Part shown: in pieces, positions 1 to 8,168 of the stretch
Numbering within the stretch: the first letter of the stretch is position 1
Layout of the letters: each line of letters starts with the position of its first letter
DNA from: UBA1381 sp964399965
Lineage (GTDB): Bacteria > Bacillota > Clostridia > UBA1381
Direction of reading: 5' to 3'
DNA length: 53,004 nt
Assembly (NCBI GenBank): GCA_964399965.1
Contig: CAYNRX010000011.1
Span: 1-53,004, forward strand
The notes under the pieces: model-generated
What the model saw: the letters and a program-made list of their open reading frames with translations, nothing else
What the model was told of the DNA's origin: nothing
The model's database searches: none
Position numbers and translations under genes: made by a program

Positions 1-23
1 TTATTTTCTTCATTAGCCAGAAA

Positions 24-50
24 TCAATTGCGAAAAGGTTTCGCAATTGA
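24..50 (+). repeat. Leader palindrome upstream of the DnaC-like gene
   Basis: A perfect 12-bp inverted repeat (24-35 and 39-50, core caattgcgaaa/tttcgcaattg, 3-nt loop) ends 32 nt before the GTG start of the next gene. It belongs to a small family in this window (34110-34139, 35970-35999, 52561-52583, 52790-52819). In mRNA it would be a stable hairpin just ahead of the ribosome binding site. Function unknown. Confidence 0.75.
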
Positions 51-82
51 CTAAGTAGAGCTTTTTAAAAGGAGGGACGGCC

Positions 83-1084
83 GTGGCGTCGGGCGAGATC
101 TTTACAAGGATACAGAATGAATATGAAATATTGCGCACAAGACATGCGCAGGAGCGGGAGGAGCGTATCAGGCAGGCGCATAAAAAGGCGCCGCGGCTGG
201 AGGAGATAAAGCGGCAGATGAACCTCACCGGAGCGCGGGCCTCCCTGGCGGCTTTGAAGGAGCCGGATAAGGCGGAGCGGATCGCGGCCGAGCTGAAGCG
301 GCGGATGCGCCTTTTGGAGGAGGAACGCCGGCGGGTGATAGATGAAAACGGTATCGATCCCCAGTACGATAAAATGCACTACGATTGCCGATTGTGCTCC
401 GACACCGGCTATACTCCCGACTCCAAACGCTGCCCCTGCTTTAACAGGCGGCTGGTGGAGGCTCTTTATTCCTATTCCAACCTGGGCGGCCTTTTAGGGC
501 GGCAGAACTTTGATAATTTCGACCTTAATATGTATTCCGATACCATAAAGCCGGACGGCAGGATATCGGTGCGCGAATACATGAAGAACGTGCGCGATAT
601 GTGCAGGCGGTTCTGCGATAACTTCGACAGCGAAAAGCGCGGATTTTTGTTCTACGGTAATTCGGGCCTTGGCAAAACGTTTCTTTCCAGCTGTATCGCC
701 AAGGAGCTTATGGATAAAGGCCGCACGGTGGTCTACGCCAAAGCGACGAAGCTGTTTTCGGCGTACGAGGATATGCGCTTCGGGCGCATCCCCTCAGAGG
801 ACGCAAGGCCCTTGACCGACAGCGTCTATGAAGCGGAGCTTTTGATCATAGACGACCTGGGCGCGGAGAGCATAACGAAGAATACAACGGCGTTTTTGTT
901 CGACATAATAAACGAAAGGGCGATAAACGGCCGTAAGATGATAATAAGCACCAACCATTCGCCCGAGGAGCTGACCGGGCTTTACAGCTACCGGTTCACC
1001 TCGCGCATGTATGAATTTTTCTATCCGATACATTTTATCGGCGACAGCTCTGAGGATATCAGGGTGAAAAAAATGAGAGAATAG
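83..1084 (+). CDS. DnaC/DnaI-like AAA+ ATPase (helicase loader family)
   Basis: 333-residue cytoplasmic ATPase of the DnaC/DnaI/IstB group, whose members load the replicative helicase or act as AAA+ targeting factors. The N-terminal 95 residues are highly charged and probably helical. Four cysteines (C102, C105, C117, C119) resemble a small zinc site. Walker A is GNSGLGKT at about 192-199, Walker B is LLIIDDLG near 253-260, and a sensor-like STNH follows. The GTG start is supported by GGAGGG at 71-76. In many clostridia this gene follows a dnaD-like gene; here the only dnaD-like gene is 40 kb away. The palindrome at 24-50 lies in its leader. The operon upstream is outside the window. Family assignment is firm; the exact role is inferred. 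Confidence 0.88.
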   Translation: MASGEIFTRIQNEYEILRTRHAQEREERIRQAHKKAPRLEEIKRQMNLTGARASLAALKEPDKAERIAAELKRRMRLLEEERRRVIDENGIDPQYDKMHYDCRLCSDTGYTPDSKRCPCFNRRLVEALYSYSNLGGLLGRQNFDNFDLNMYSDTIKPDGRISVREYMKNVRDMCRRFCDNFDSEKRGFLFYGNSGLGKTFLSSCIAKELMDKGRTVVYAKATKLFSAYEDMRFGRIPSEDARPLTDSVYEAELLIIDDLGAESITKNTTAFLFDIINERAINGRKMIISTNHSPEELTGLYSYRFTSRMYEFFYPIHFIGDSSEDIRVKKMRE

Positions 1085-1182
1085 CAGACTGGGCTGCCGG
1101 GTCTGAGGGATATGTCGAACACATGGTTGACCGCTTCCATTATGACCAGACCGCTATAACGAGACGATTGTTTAAAAAAGAA

Positions 1183-1211
1183 TTGACATGATACAGTTCT
1201 TGGCGTAAAAT
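1183..1211 (+). promoter_or_regulatory. Sigma-A-type promoter
   Basis: TTGACA at 1183-1188, a 17-bp spacer and TAAAAT at 1206-1211 precede the secreted-protein gene that starts at 1249. Confidence 0.75.
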
Positions 1212-1248
1212 ATTTGTAACGAGAATTATTCAATGAGGGGAATAAACA

Positions 1249-2169
1249 ATGATGAGGATAGCATCGCTTATTTTAAGCGTCGTAATATTGACGGGAACAA
1301 TACAGGCACAAGCGTCAGTAATGGTACAGCCGTATTATACTACGGATATTTTAACATATATGGACGGTATTCCGATAAAAGGGTACAGTTTAAACGGCAG
1401 AATGATGATAGAGCTTGAATCGCTTGAAAGCTACGGGTTTTCCGTTTCGTATGACGATACGGTGCGGGCGTTGTTCGTCAATAAAACGAACGAACCGTAC
1501 GAAGATTTTTCCCCCTGCTATGAAAGAGGGGTGGAGGGAAATATCGCCGGATATACGTATGAATCTGATATAAGGGCTTACGTAAACGGACGCTATATAC
1601 CGACGGAGAGCGTGAACGGGCGTCTTTTGGCGGTGGCGGAGGATCTGGCGAGGGTAGCCGGAAAGGACGACGGCTTCTGGGTTTATTCTTCGCATGACGG
1701 TTTTGGTGCTACGGGAAATGCCTATGACAGCTTTGGACGCTACAATACATCGATGTATTTTATGAATCATACGTGGAACAGCGAGAATAGGACGCTTCAT
1801 ATCAGCAATACGACCGGGTCTATGCCGAGATATGATGAATTGGCGAAAGCGATAAAAACGGGCTTGGGAGAAGGGACAAAGCAGCTTGAAAGCTTTTATG
1901 GAACGGTTTTTTATAACAATCAAGCGTGTTTCCTTTTATGGAAGGACGGCAAGTATTCCGACCTTGAGGATGTGTTTTCCGCTTACGGTCTGACTCATTT
2001 GGGAGCGGCGGTCATCACGAACGCAGCACTTTCCAATGATAAGAAGTATTTGTATTTTGACAGCAAGAAGGAGAGGGCTGTGACCTTTGGTTCACACGTA
2101 TTTGAAAGCTATGACGAGGGCAGATACCGTCTTGATCTGAAGAATTTCATTATTGAACGAATATCATAA
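1249..2169 (+). CDS. Secreted protein with copper-amine-oxidase-like stalk domains
   Basis: 306 residues beginning with a signal peptide (about 1-23, cleavage near QAQAS). The following segment (about 30-85) has the pattern of the copper amine oxidase N-terminal or 'stalk' domain: short beta-hairpins, DGIPIKGY, NGRMMIELESL, YGFSVSYD. A weaker second copy follows (AYVNGRYIP, NGRLLAVAEDLA). These domains are common on exported clostridial proteins and have no known catalysis. ATG 1249 has GAGGGG at 1235-1240. The gene is monocistronic, with its own promoter at 1183-1211 and a terminator at 2204-2250. A similar domain recurs in the pectin lyase and in the protein at 47642. Specific function unknown. 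Confidence 0.7.
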   Translation: MMRIASLILSVVILTGTIQAQASVMVQPYYTTDILTYMDGIPIKGYSLNGRMMIELESLESYGFSVSYDDTVRALFVNKTNEPYEDFSPCYERGVEGNIAGYTYESDIRAYVNGRYIPTESVNGRLLAVAEDLARVAGKDDGFWVYSSHDGFGATGNAYDSFGRYNTSMYFMNHTWNSENRTLHISNTTGSMPRYDELAKAIKTGLGEGTKQLESFYGTVFYNNQACFLLWKDGKYSDLEDVFSAYGLTHLGAAVITNAALSNDKKYLYFDSKKERAVTFGSHVFESYDEGRYRLDLKNFIIERIS

Positions 2170-2203
2170 AAATAAGAGTAACCTGCGATAGGACAGCTAA
2201 ACC

Positions 2204-2250
2204 AAAACCGGTTTGAAAAGAAACTTGAAGTTTCCCTTCAAACCGGTTTT
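2204..2250. terminator. Palindromic terminator
   Basis: A 14-bp perfect inverted repeat (2204-2217 and 2237-2250) ends in TTTT, 35 nt after the stop of the secreted-protein gene. A-rich and T-rich ends make it potentially bidirectional. Confidence 0.7.
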
Positions 2251-2476
2251 GATGTTATTTAAAATATGGACTATTTTACAGAAGTCTGTTTATGTTTAGT
2301 TGCTATGCTCTGTATGGTTTAGAGTAATCTATACTAATTTTGTCTTTATTGCCGGAGTACGAATGTGTACATGTATCGTCGTTATAAACAAATGAACGAT
2401 AGAAAGCTGCGATCATCGGCTATTGTAAAATTTTCGCAAAACCGCGAAAAATTCTCGAAAATATACAAAAAAATAC

Positions 2477-2506
2477 TTGCCAAACCTATATGTTTTGTGA
2501 TATAAT
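2477..2506 (+). promoter_or_regulatory. Distal promoter of the BMC operon
   Basis: TTGCCA at 2477-2482, an 18-bp spacer and perfect TATAAT at 2501-2506, about 150 nt upstream of the aldolase start. Confidence 0.65.
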
Positions 2507-2568
2507 GATAAAGTACAGTACAGCCTGTATTTTATGCGAAAAAATCTTGGTTATTCTCCAAAAAAGGC

Positions 2569-2597
2569 TTTACAAATGCGGATTTCTGCGGTATAAT
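2569..2597 (+). promoter_or_regulatory. Proximal promoter of the BMC operon
   Basis: TTTACA at 2569-2574, a 17-bp spacer and TATAAT at 2592-2597. A transcript would start near 2604 and leave a leader of about 55 nt before the aldolase ATG. Confidence 0.75.
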
Positions 2598-2659
2598 AAA
2601 GTTAATCCAAAAGAAAACCAAGAAAAACAAATAAATTACAAGATGGAGGTTTTGACACA

Positions 2660-3487
2660 ATGTTCAAATCTGATTACGAAATCAAAAAAGAGCTGTGCGA
2701 GATCGGCCGCCGCATTTACAACGACGGTTTCGTAGCGGCAAACGACGGCAATTTCTCCGTCAAGATCGACGACAACACCTACTACGTAACGCCCACCGGC
2801 GTCAGCAAGGGTTTCATGACCCCGGACATGATCTGTAAGGTGGACGGCAAGGGCAACCTTAAAGAGCCGAACGGCCCCTGGAGACCTTCATCGGAATTTA
2901 AGATGCACTTAAGAGTATACAGGGAGAGACCGGACGTAAAGGCAGTCGTTCACGCTCATCCGCCGATCGCGACCTCGTTTGCTATCGCGGGCATTCCCCT
3001 TGACAAGATGATAATGCCCGAGGCGATCATTTTCCTGGGAGCTGTTCCCATTGCCGAGTACGGCACGCCTTCGACCGAGGAGATCCCCGATTCGTTGATG
3101 CCGTATCTGCAGGATTACGACGCGGTGCTTTTGGCAAACCACGGCGCTCTGAGCTTCGGCTGCGACTTAAACACCGCCTTCTTCAGAATGGAATCAACAG
3201 AGTTTTATGCTAAGCTCTACTTCTACGCAAGACTCTTGGGCGGCGAGCAGGAGCTTAGCTGTGCAAACGTAAAGAGACTTATCGAGCTGAGAAAGAGCTT
3301 CGGTGTTCCGGGCAAGCACCCGATGGAGAAGCTGTGCCCCGGCTGCTATGCTGACGGTAAGTGCACGGACGATATGACCCCGACACAGGCCAACGAGCTC
3401 TATGCCGGACGTACAGTCGACGATACGAACATAGGCGATATCGTAGCTGAAGTTACCAAGAAGGTACTTGAGCAGTACAAGAAATAA
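2660..3487 (+). CDS. Class II aldolase, BMC-associated (fuculose/rhamnulose-phosphate type)
   Basis: 275 residues. Class II aldolases of the FucA/RhaD/AraD group cleave L-fuculose- or L-rhamnulose-1-phosphate to dihydroxyacetone phosphate and L-lactaldehyde using zinc. Visible metal and catalytic residues are E79 (PSSEF), H98 and H100 (VVHAHPP) and H161 (LLANHGAL). Compared with FucA (about 215 residues) there is a C-terminal extension: a Cys-rich linker (CPGCYADGKC, about 226-235), then an amphipathic helix (about 257-275, DIVAEVTKKVLEQYKK), the expected form of a BMC encapsulation peptide. ATG 2660 has GGAGG at 2645-2649. First gene of the BMC operon; its stop overlaps the next start by 1 nt. 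Substrate (fucose versus rhamnose) is not decided by sequence; the pectin lyase at 37763 favours rhamnose. Confidence 0.88.
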   Translation: MFKSDYEIKKELCEIGRRIYNDGFVAANDGNFSVKIDDNTYYVTPTGVSKGFMTPDMICKVDGKGNLKEPNGPWRPSSEFKMHLRVYRERPDVKAVVHAHPPIATSFAIAGIPLDKMIMPEAIIFLGAVPIAEYGTPSTEEIPDSLMPYLQDYDAVLLANHGALSFGCDLNTAFFRMESTEFYAKLYFYARLLGGEQELSCANVKRLIELRKSFGVPGKHPMEKLCPGCYADGKCTDDMTPTQANELYAGRTVDDTNIGDIVAEVTKKVLEQYKK

Positions 3488-3852
3488 TGAACGCGGATAT
3501 TATCGACTCCCTTTTGGACAGAGTGGCCGAAAACCTCGGCGTTAAGAAGGCTCCGGAAAAAAAGGAGGAGAAGCTTCCTATAGATATACATAATAACGGT
3601 AAAGCCGCCGATATGCGCATATCGGCGCAGGTGCTGAGGACGCAGGCGGATATCGCCCTTCGGCAAAAGCAGGAGACGCTCTCGCGCTACCTGAGGGTGG
3701 CGGCGGAGATCGCCGTTGTCGGCGAGGAGACGATGCAAAAGGCCGCGCGCGTTATCTCGCACGGAAGCGCGGAGGAGAAAAGGCGGCTTAGCGAGGAGCT
3801 GGAGAGTAAATATAACGCCGTTCTGCTTGCAGGGATAATACTTGATTCATAA
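3487..3852 (+). CDS. PduE-like diol dehydratase small subunit (orphan)
   Basis: 121 residues. From about residue 38 the sequence follows the core of PduE, the small subunit of B12-dependent propanediol dehydratase: DMRI, LR-QA-IA, RAAE-like, and a C-terminal LSEELESKYNA segment. The N-terminus (NADIIDSLLDRVAENL) is an amphipathic helix like the PduE and PduD targeting peptides. PduE normally forms a heterohexamer with PduC and PduD, which bind adenosylcobalamin and substrate; neither is in the window. It is shorter than the usual 170 residues because the linker after the helix is short. Its ATG overlaps the aldolase stop (TAATG), and it ends 18 nt before pduO in the same frame. Homology is judged from remembered family sequence, not a search. 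Confidence 0.68.
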   Translation: MNADIIDSLLDRVAENLGVKKAPEKKEEKLPIDIHNNGKAADMRISAQVLRTQADIALRQKQETLSRYLRVAAEIAVVGEETMQKAARVISHGSAEEKRRLSEELESKYNAVLLAGIILDS

Positions 3853-3870
3853 AGAGAGGGGGCGGCTCTT

Positions 3871-4842
3871 ATTTACGGCAGTAACGACAACAAAATATAC
3901 ACCGGCGCCGGGGATAAGGGCTATACCAAGACGCCCAAGAATGCCCGCATATCAAAGGCGGACGCGCTGATAGAGCTTTTGGGGACGTTTGAGGAGTTTG
4001 AGGCGGAGGTAAAGATAGCGGAGCTTACCGCAGGAGAGAAAGAGAGAGAACTTGCCGCAGAGCTTATCAAACATGCAAACGGTCTTAAACGGGGCTTTTC
4101 GGGAGCGGAAGGCTTCTGGCAGCCTGCTCCCGGGGAGCTTGAGGAGCGCATAGACGCGCTGGAGCCGCAAAAAAAAGGCGCGGACGGCAGCGATTATTCG
4201 GCGCATATGGAAAAGGCGTGGACGATTTTGCGCCGTGCCGAGAGGGCGGCCGTGAACGTCTGCCGTTTCGGGGCGTACCCCAAGGACGCCCTGGCCTGTG
4301 TGAACAGGCTGTGCGACCTGACAAAGCTCGTTTCGGAGCTTGGCGGCACAGATAGGACACAAAAGGCTCCCCGGGCGGAGGTATCGCTTCCCCCGGTATC
4401 GGAGGGGCTTTCGCTTTCGCTTGCCAAGGAGCTGTCCGAGGCGGCCGAAAGGCTGGCCTTCGGCGAGGGCAAGCGCGTGTGCATTACGGTCTGCACGGCC
4501 GAGGGCACCCCGGTGCTCATGCACATGATGGACGGGGCGCTGCCGGTCTCGGCGGAGGTCTCGCGCAAAAAGGCCTATACGGCGGCAATGCTGAGGATGC
4601 CGACCCATGAGGCGCTGGAGCACTCGAAAGAGGGCGGAGCCTTCGAGGGGCTGGTGTCCGGCGGAGATATCCTGCTTTTGGGCGGAGGATATCCTCTTCT
4701 GGCGGGGGGCAGAGCCATAGGAGCGGTCGGAGTCTCCGGCGGTACGGCTGCCGAGGACGAGCGGCTGGCGCAGTTTCTGTCGCTGTATTTTGAAAAAAGG
4801 GTGCAGAAAATGACCGCATCCGGAAAGGAGAAGGAACATTGA
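3871..4842 (+). CDS. pduO: PduO-type cob(I)alamin adenosyltransferase with GlcG/HbpS-like domain
   Basis: About 323 residues if read from ATT at 3871. PduO adenylates cob(I)alamin to adenosylcobalamin. The nucleotide-binding motif TGAGDKGYT (about residues 11-19) and ARISKADALIELLGTFEEF follow at once, then the conserved RRAER and NRLCDL helices. The C-terminal half (from about 165) is the heme-binding GlcG/HbpS domain seen in PduO (RKKAYTAAM, GGGYPLL, IGAVGVSGG). No ATG, GTG or TTG exists between the previous stop and the motif; the first conventional start (TTG 3979) would delete the ATP site. ATT 3871 has GAGAGGGGG at 3854-3862, spacing 8. The gene is in frame with the preceding pduE-like gene, separated only by its TAA and six codons. 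The 3' end overlaps pduP. Confidence 0.8.
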   Translation: MYGSNDNKIYTGAGDKGYTKTPKNARISKADALIELLGTFEEFEAEVKIAELTAGEKERELAAELIKHANGLKRGFSGAEGFWQPAPGELEERIDALEPQKKGADGSDYSAHMEKAWTILRRAERAAVNVCRFGAYPKDALACVNRLCDLTKLVSELGGTDRTQKAPRAEVSLPPVSEGLSLSLAKELSEAAERLAFGEGKRVCITVCTAEGTPVLMHMMDGALPVSAEVSRKKAYTAAMLRMPTHEALEHSKEGGAFEGLVSGGDILLLGGGYPLLAGGRAIGAVGVSGGTAAEDERLAQFLSLYFEKRVQKMTASGKEKEH

Positions 4843-6257
4843 TAGATGAAAAGCAGATAGCTGATCTGGTGAAGAATGTTATTTCCAAGATGGATATCGA
4901 GTGCGAGCCGAAGAGAAAGCAGCTTGGCGTGTTCGATACCATGGAGGAGGCTATCGAGGCCTGCAACAAGGCCTACGCCACATTCCGTCATTACAACAAG
5001 GAACAGCGTGAAAATATTATCAAGCAGATCCGCCGCCTTACCCATGAGGAGGCGGAGACCATGGCAAAGCTTGCTGTGGAGGATACGAAAATGGGTAATG
5101 TCTACCACAAGATATTAAAGCATCATCTGGTGGCGGATAAGACGCTGGGTACGGAGGATCTCCAAACGAGAGCGATGTCCGGCGATCACGGCCTGACGCT
5201 GGTGGAGATGGCTCCCTACGGTATAATCGGCGCGATAACCCCGTCGACCAACCCCAGCTGCACCGTTATCTGCAACAGTATCTGTATGCTGGCGGGCGGC
5301 AACGGAGTTATATTCAACTCCCATCCCCATGCCAAGAGGATATCTACATATGCGGTAGATCTTGTAAACCGCGCGGTGCTGGCCGCCGGAGGCCCGGAGA
5401 ATATCGTTGCCACGGTCAAGAACCCGACGATCCAGACCTCCAATATCATGGTCAACCATCCCTCGGTGAAGATGCTGGTTGCCACAGGTGGGCCGGGCGT
5501 TGTGAAGATGCTTTTGTCCAGCGGCAAAAAGGCCATCGGCGCCGGTGCGGGCAATCCGCCGGTAGTCGTAGACGATACCGCCGATATCCCCAAGGCCGCC
5601 AAGGACATAATCGATGGCTGCACATTCGACAACAACCTGCCGTGTATCGCGGAGAAGGAAGTTTTCGTTATGAGGAACGTTGCCGACGAGCTGGTGCATT
5701 ATATGCTCAAGAACGGCGCTTACCTGATAAACGACGAGCAGGTGAAGCAGCTTGAGGACGTAGTCCTCGTATGGTCGAAGCCCAAGAAGGAGGGCGACAA
5801 GCCCAAGAGAGTGATAAACAAGGATTACGTGGGCCGCGACGCCAAGACGATCCTTGCCCAGATAGGGATAAAAGCGTCGGACGATATCCGCTGCATAATC
5901 TGTGAGACCGAATTTTCCCAGGCCTTTGTGCAGACGGAGCTGATGATGCCGATCCTGCCGATAGTGCGCGTGGAAACGTTCGATGAGGCGGTAGAGATGG
6001 CTGTTAAGGCCGAGCACGGCAACAGGCATTCGGCGCACCTGCATTCGAAGAATGTAGACCATATGACACAGTACGCCAAGGCGATATGCACGACGATCTT
6101 CGTAAAGAACGCTCCCAGCTACGCCGGTATCGGTTTCAACGCCGAGGGATGGACAACGTTTACGATCGCCGGTCCCACAGGCGAGGGCATAACCTCCCCC
6201 AGGAGCTTTACCCGTCAGAGACGCTGCGTGCTGGTTGACAATTTGTCGATAATATAG
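4839..6257 (+). CDS. pduP: CoA-acylating aldehyde dehydrogenase (PduP)
   Basis: 472 residues. PduP-family enzymes convert propionaldehyde (or lactaldehyde) plus NAD and CoA to the acyl-CoA in the compartment lumen. Residues 2-18 (IDEKQIADLVKNVISKM) form the classic N-terminal encapsulation helix, followed by a short linker and the aldehyde dehydrogenase fold from about residue 30. The catalytic cysteine is C269 in NNLPC; the Rossmann region includes APYGIIGAITPSTNPS and GAGAGNPPVVVDDTADI. The start is TTG 4839, overlapping the pduO stop (TTGA) with AAGGAG at 4825-4830. In an operon with the aldolase, lactaldehyde is the likeliest substrate, giving lactyl-CoA for PduL. Confidence 0.93.
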   Translation: MIDEKQIADLVKNVISKMDIECEPKRKQLGVFDTMEEAIEACNKAYATFRHYNKEQRENIIKQIRRLTHEEAETMAKLAVEDTKMGNVYHKILKHHLVADKTLGTEDLQTRAMSGDHGLTLVEMAPYGIIGAITPSTNPSCTVICNSICMLAGGNGVIFNSHPHAKRISTYAVDLVNRAVLAAGGPENIVATVKNPTIQTSNIMVNHPSVKMLVATGGPGVVKMLLSSGKKAIGAGAGNPPVVVDDTADIPKAAKDIIDGCTFDNNLPCIAEKEVFVMRNVADELVHYMLKNGAYLINDEQVKQLEDVVLVWSKPKKEGDKPKRVINKDYVGRDAKTILAQIGIKASDDIRCIICETEFSQAFVQTELMMPILPIVRVETFDEAVEMAVKAEHGNRHSAHLHSKNVDHMTQYAKAICTTIFVKNAPSYAGIGFNAEGWTTFTIAGPTGEGITSPRSFTRQRRCVLVDNLSII

Positions 6258-6287
6258 TATAATTAGATGACAAAGGAGCTGATATAA

Positions 6288-7511
6288 ATGGCATATAACG
6301 AACAGGACGTCGCCGCATTGGTGCAGGCCGTCCTTAAGGAGATGGCAGGCGGCGCGCCGGCTGCGTCCTCCGAAGGCAGCTGCAAAAAGGCCTCCGGGGA
6401 TATCCCCAAGACGGCCAGAGTGGCGATGATGACCGCGCTTAAGAAATTCGAGATACAGGAGTACCCGATCCCCGAGGTCGGCGATGATGATATCCTCGTA
6501 AAGGTCGAGGGCTGCGGCGTATGCGGCACCGACGCTCACGAATACAAGAACGATCCCTTCTCCCTTATCCCGGTGGTTCTCGGTCACGAGGGCACGGGCG
6601 AGATCGTGAAGATGGGTAAGAACGTTAAGGTTGACAGCGCGGGCAAGCCGCTCCACATCGGCGATAAGGTCGTTACCTGCATGATATTCAAGGACAACCC
6701 CGATATCACCATGTTCGACCTCAACAAGCAGAACGTAGGCGGCGCGGACGTTTACGGCCTGCTGCCGGACGATGACGTTCACCTAAACGGCTGGTTCAGC
6801 GATTACATATTCATAAGAGGCGGCTCTACGGTATTTAACGTAAGCGACCTGGATCTTGATTCGAGGATCCTCATCGAGCCCTGCGCCGTTCTGGTACACG
6901 CAGTGGAAAGAGCCAAGACGACCGATATTCTGAGATTCAACTCCAGAGTAGTCGTTCAGGGCTGCGGCCCCATAGGCCTTATCTGTATCGCCGTTCTGCG
7001 GACGATGGGCATCGAGAATATCGTAGCCGTTGACGGCAACGAGCAGCGTCTTGAGTTTGCCAAGAGAATGGGCGCGGGCAATACGGTCAACTTCATGAAC
7101 TACAAGGGCATAGATAACCTGGCAAAGGCCGTATGCGATGCATTCGGCGGATATCCGGCGGATTTTGCCTTCCAGTGCACAGGCTCTCCGGTAGCTCACA
7201 GCAATATCTACCACTTTATCAGAAACGGCGGCGGACTTTGCGAGCTGGGCTTCTTCATAAACGGCGGCGACGCAACGATAAATCCGCATTTCGACCTCTG
7301 CTCCAAGGAGATAACGCTTGTCGGCTCCTGGGTATACACGCTGAGGGATTATGCGACCACGTTCGATTTCCTCAAGCGGGCAAACGCTATCGGACTTCCG
7401 ATAAAGGAGCTTATCACGCACCGGTTCGGGCTTGATGAGATGAACGAGGCACTGGAGACAAACCTTGCTCAGAAGGGTCTTAAGATAGCTTATATAAACA
7501 AGGATTTTTGA
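6288..7511 (+). CDS. Zinc-type (MDR) alcohol dehydrogenase with N-terminal encapsulation peptide
   Basis: 407 residues. Medium-chain dehydrogenase/reductase. Residues 3-20 (NEQDVAALVQAVLKEM) form an amphipathic helix separated from the enzyme by an Ala/Ser/Gly linker, as in encapsulated enzymes. Catalytic zinc ligands: C79 (GCGVCGTD), H100-E101 (GHEGTGE) and C199 (IEPCA). The NAD site is GCGPIG at 225-230. The usual four-cysteine structural zinc lobe is absent, replaced by a longer loop (about 130-165). The Pdu compartment normally uses an iron-type PduQ instead. The likely role is reducing lactaldehyde to 1,2-propanediol or recycling NADH made by PduP; substrate is not proven. RBS AAAGGAG precedes ATG 6288; 30 nt from pduP. 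Confidence 0.87.
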   Translation: MAYNEQDVAALVQAVLKEMAGGAPAASSEGSCKKASGDIPKTARVAMMTALKKFEIQEYPIPEVGDDDILVKVEGCGVCGTDAHEYKNDPFSLIPVVLGHEGTGEIVKMGKNVKVDSAGKPLHIGDKVVTCMIFKDNPDITMFDLNKQNVGGADVYGLLPDDDVHLNGWFSDYIFIRGGSTVFNVSDLDLDSRILIEPCAVLVHAVERAKTTDILRFNSRVVVQGCGPIGLICIAVLRTMGIENIVAVDGNEQRLEFAKRMGAGNTVNFMNYKGIDNLAKAVCDAFGGYPADFAFQCTGSPVAHSNIYHFIRNGGGLCELGFFINGGDATINPHFDLCSKEITLVGSWVYTLRDYATTFDFLKRANAIGLPIKELITHRFGLDEMNEALETNLAQKGLKIAYINKDF

Positions 7512-7528
7512 TTTGAGGAGGACCCGCC

Positions 7529-7870
7529 ATGAATGAAGCAGTTGGGATCATCGAAATGTACGGCTTTGTGACCGCGATTTCGGCGGCGGACGCCGCGGCT
7601 AAGGCGGCTGATGTAAAAGTGATCGCAATAGATACCAATAAGCCGGCAAACGCGGATTCCGTGGAGGTACCGCTGATAACGGCTGTAAAGGTTCAGGGCG
7701 ACGTTGCCGCGGTCAAGGCGGCCGTTGAAGCGGGGGCGAAGAAAGCGGAGGAGATCTCGGGGCTTATCAATACCCACGTGATCCCCAGCCCCACAAACGA
7801 TGCCGTAAAAATGGCCAAGCGTGTAAGCGTAGGCAGGGACAAGGTAGGACATATACCCAATAACGCGTAA
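7529..7870 (+). CDS. BMC-H shell protein with extended loop
   Basis: 113 residues, single BMC domain that forms hexameric shell tiles. Typical signatures are GIIEMYGFVTAISAADAAAKAADV at the start and GDVAAVKAAVEAGA in the second helix. Relative to the PduA-like neighbours it has extra residues between strands (about 35-50, NKPANADSVEVP) near the pore-loop position, where the others read IGSGLV, so its pore should differ. The C-terminus is longer (KRVSVGRDKVGHIPNNA). RBS GAGGAGG lies just ahead of ATG 7529. First of four consecutive shell genes. Confidence 0.9.
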   Translation: MNEAVGIIEMYGFVTAISAADAAAKAADVKVIAIDTNKPANADSVEVPLITAVKVQGDVAAVKAAVEAGAKKAEEISGLINTHVIPSPTNDAVKMAKRVSVGRDKVGHIPNNA

Positions 7871-7881
7871 GGAGGAGTGTC

Positions 7882-8151
7882 ATGAAAGCATTAGGCTTAC
7901 TGGAAATGCGCAGTCTTACCGGCGCAATAGACGCCTCCGACGCTATGACAAAGGCGGCCGATGTACGGCTGGTGGGAACGGAGAAGATCGGTTCCGGCCT
8001 GGTCAATGTGGTCGTCGAGGGTGATGTGAACGCGGTCAAGGCCGCGCTGGAAGCAGGAAAAGCGGCCGCAGAGCCGTTCGTGGAGATCTATGCCGCTCAT
8101 GTTATCCCCAGGCCGCATGATGACATAGCGAAGATACTTCCGACAATATAA
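7882..8151 (+). CDS. BMC-H shell protein, PduA/PduJ-like
   Basis: 89 residues, canonical hexameric shell protein. GLLEMRSLTGAIDASDAMTKAADV opens the fold, the pore loop reads KIGSGLV, GDVNAVKAALEAGKAAA forms the second helix, and the C-terminus HVIPRPHDDIAKILP is characteristic of PduA, PduJ, EutM and similar tiles. Pores of this type pass small polar molecules such as diols. RBS AAGGAGG ahead of ATG 7882; 11 nt after the previous gene. Confidence 0.95.
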   Translation: MKALGLLEMRSLTGAIDASDAMTKAADVRLVGTEKIGSGLVNVVVEGDVNAVKAALEAGKAAAEPFVEIYAAHVIPRPHDDIAKILPTI

Positions 8152-8168
8152 CAGCAGGAGGTATCAGG

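Larger units (their letters stand above)
2251..2659 (+). other. Non-coding region ahead of the BMC operon
   Basis: AT-rich stretch without a credible gene. It holds a 7-bp inverted repeat ttttcgc-N6-gcgaaaa (2431-2450) 27 bp upstream of the first promoter, a candidate operator for the DeoR or another regulator, and then two tandem promoters. The rest shows nothing recognisable. Confidence 0.5.

Noticed and set aside
2490..2735. Open frame starting in the BMC promoter region
   Set aside because: It begins inside the distal promoter, lacks a ribosome site and runs into the aldolase in another frame.
3952..4839. A 295-codon minus-strand frame over pduO
   Set aside because: Antisense shadow of a recognised gene, with no ribosome site or domain.
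5115..6782. A 555-codon open frame on the minus strand across pduP and the alcohol dehydrogenase
   Set aside because: It is antisense to two well-supported enzymes with ribosome sites. Its product shows no motif, and long antisense frames are expected in this GC-rich coding sequence.
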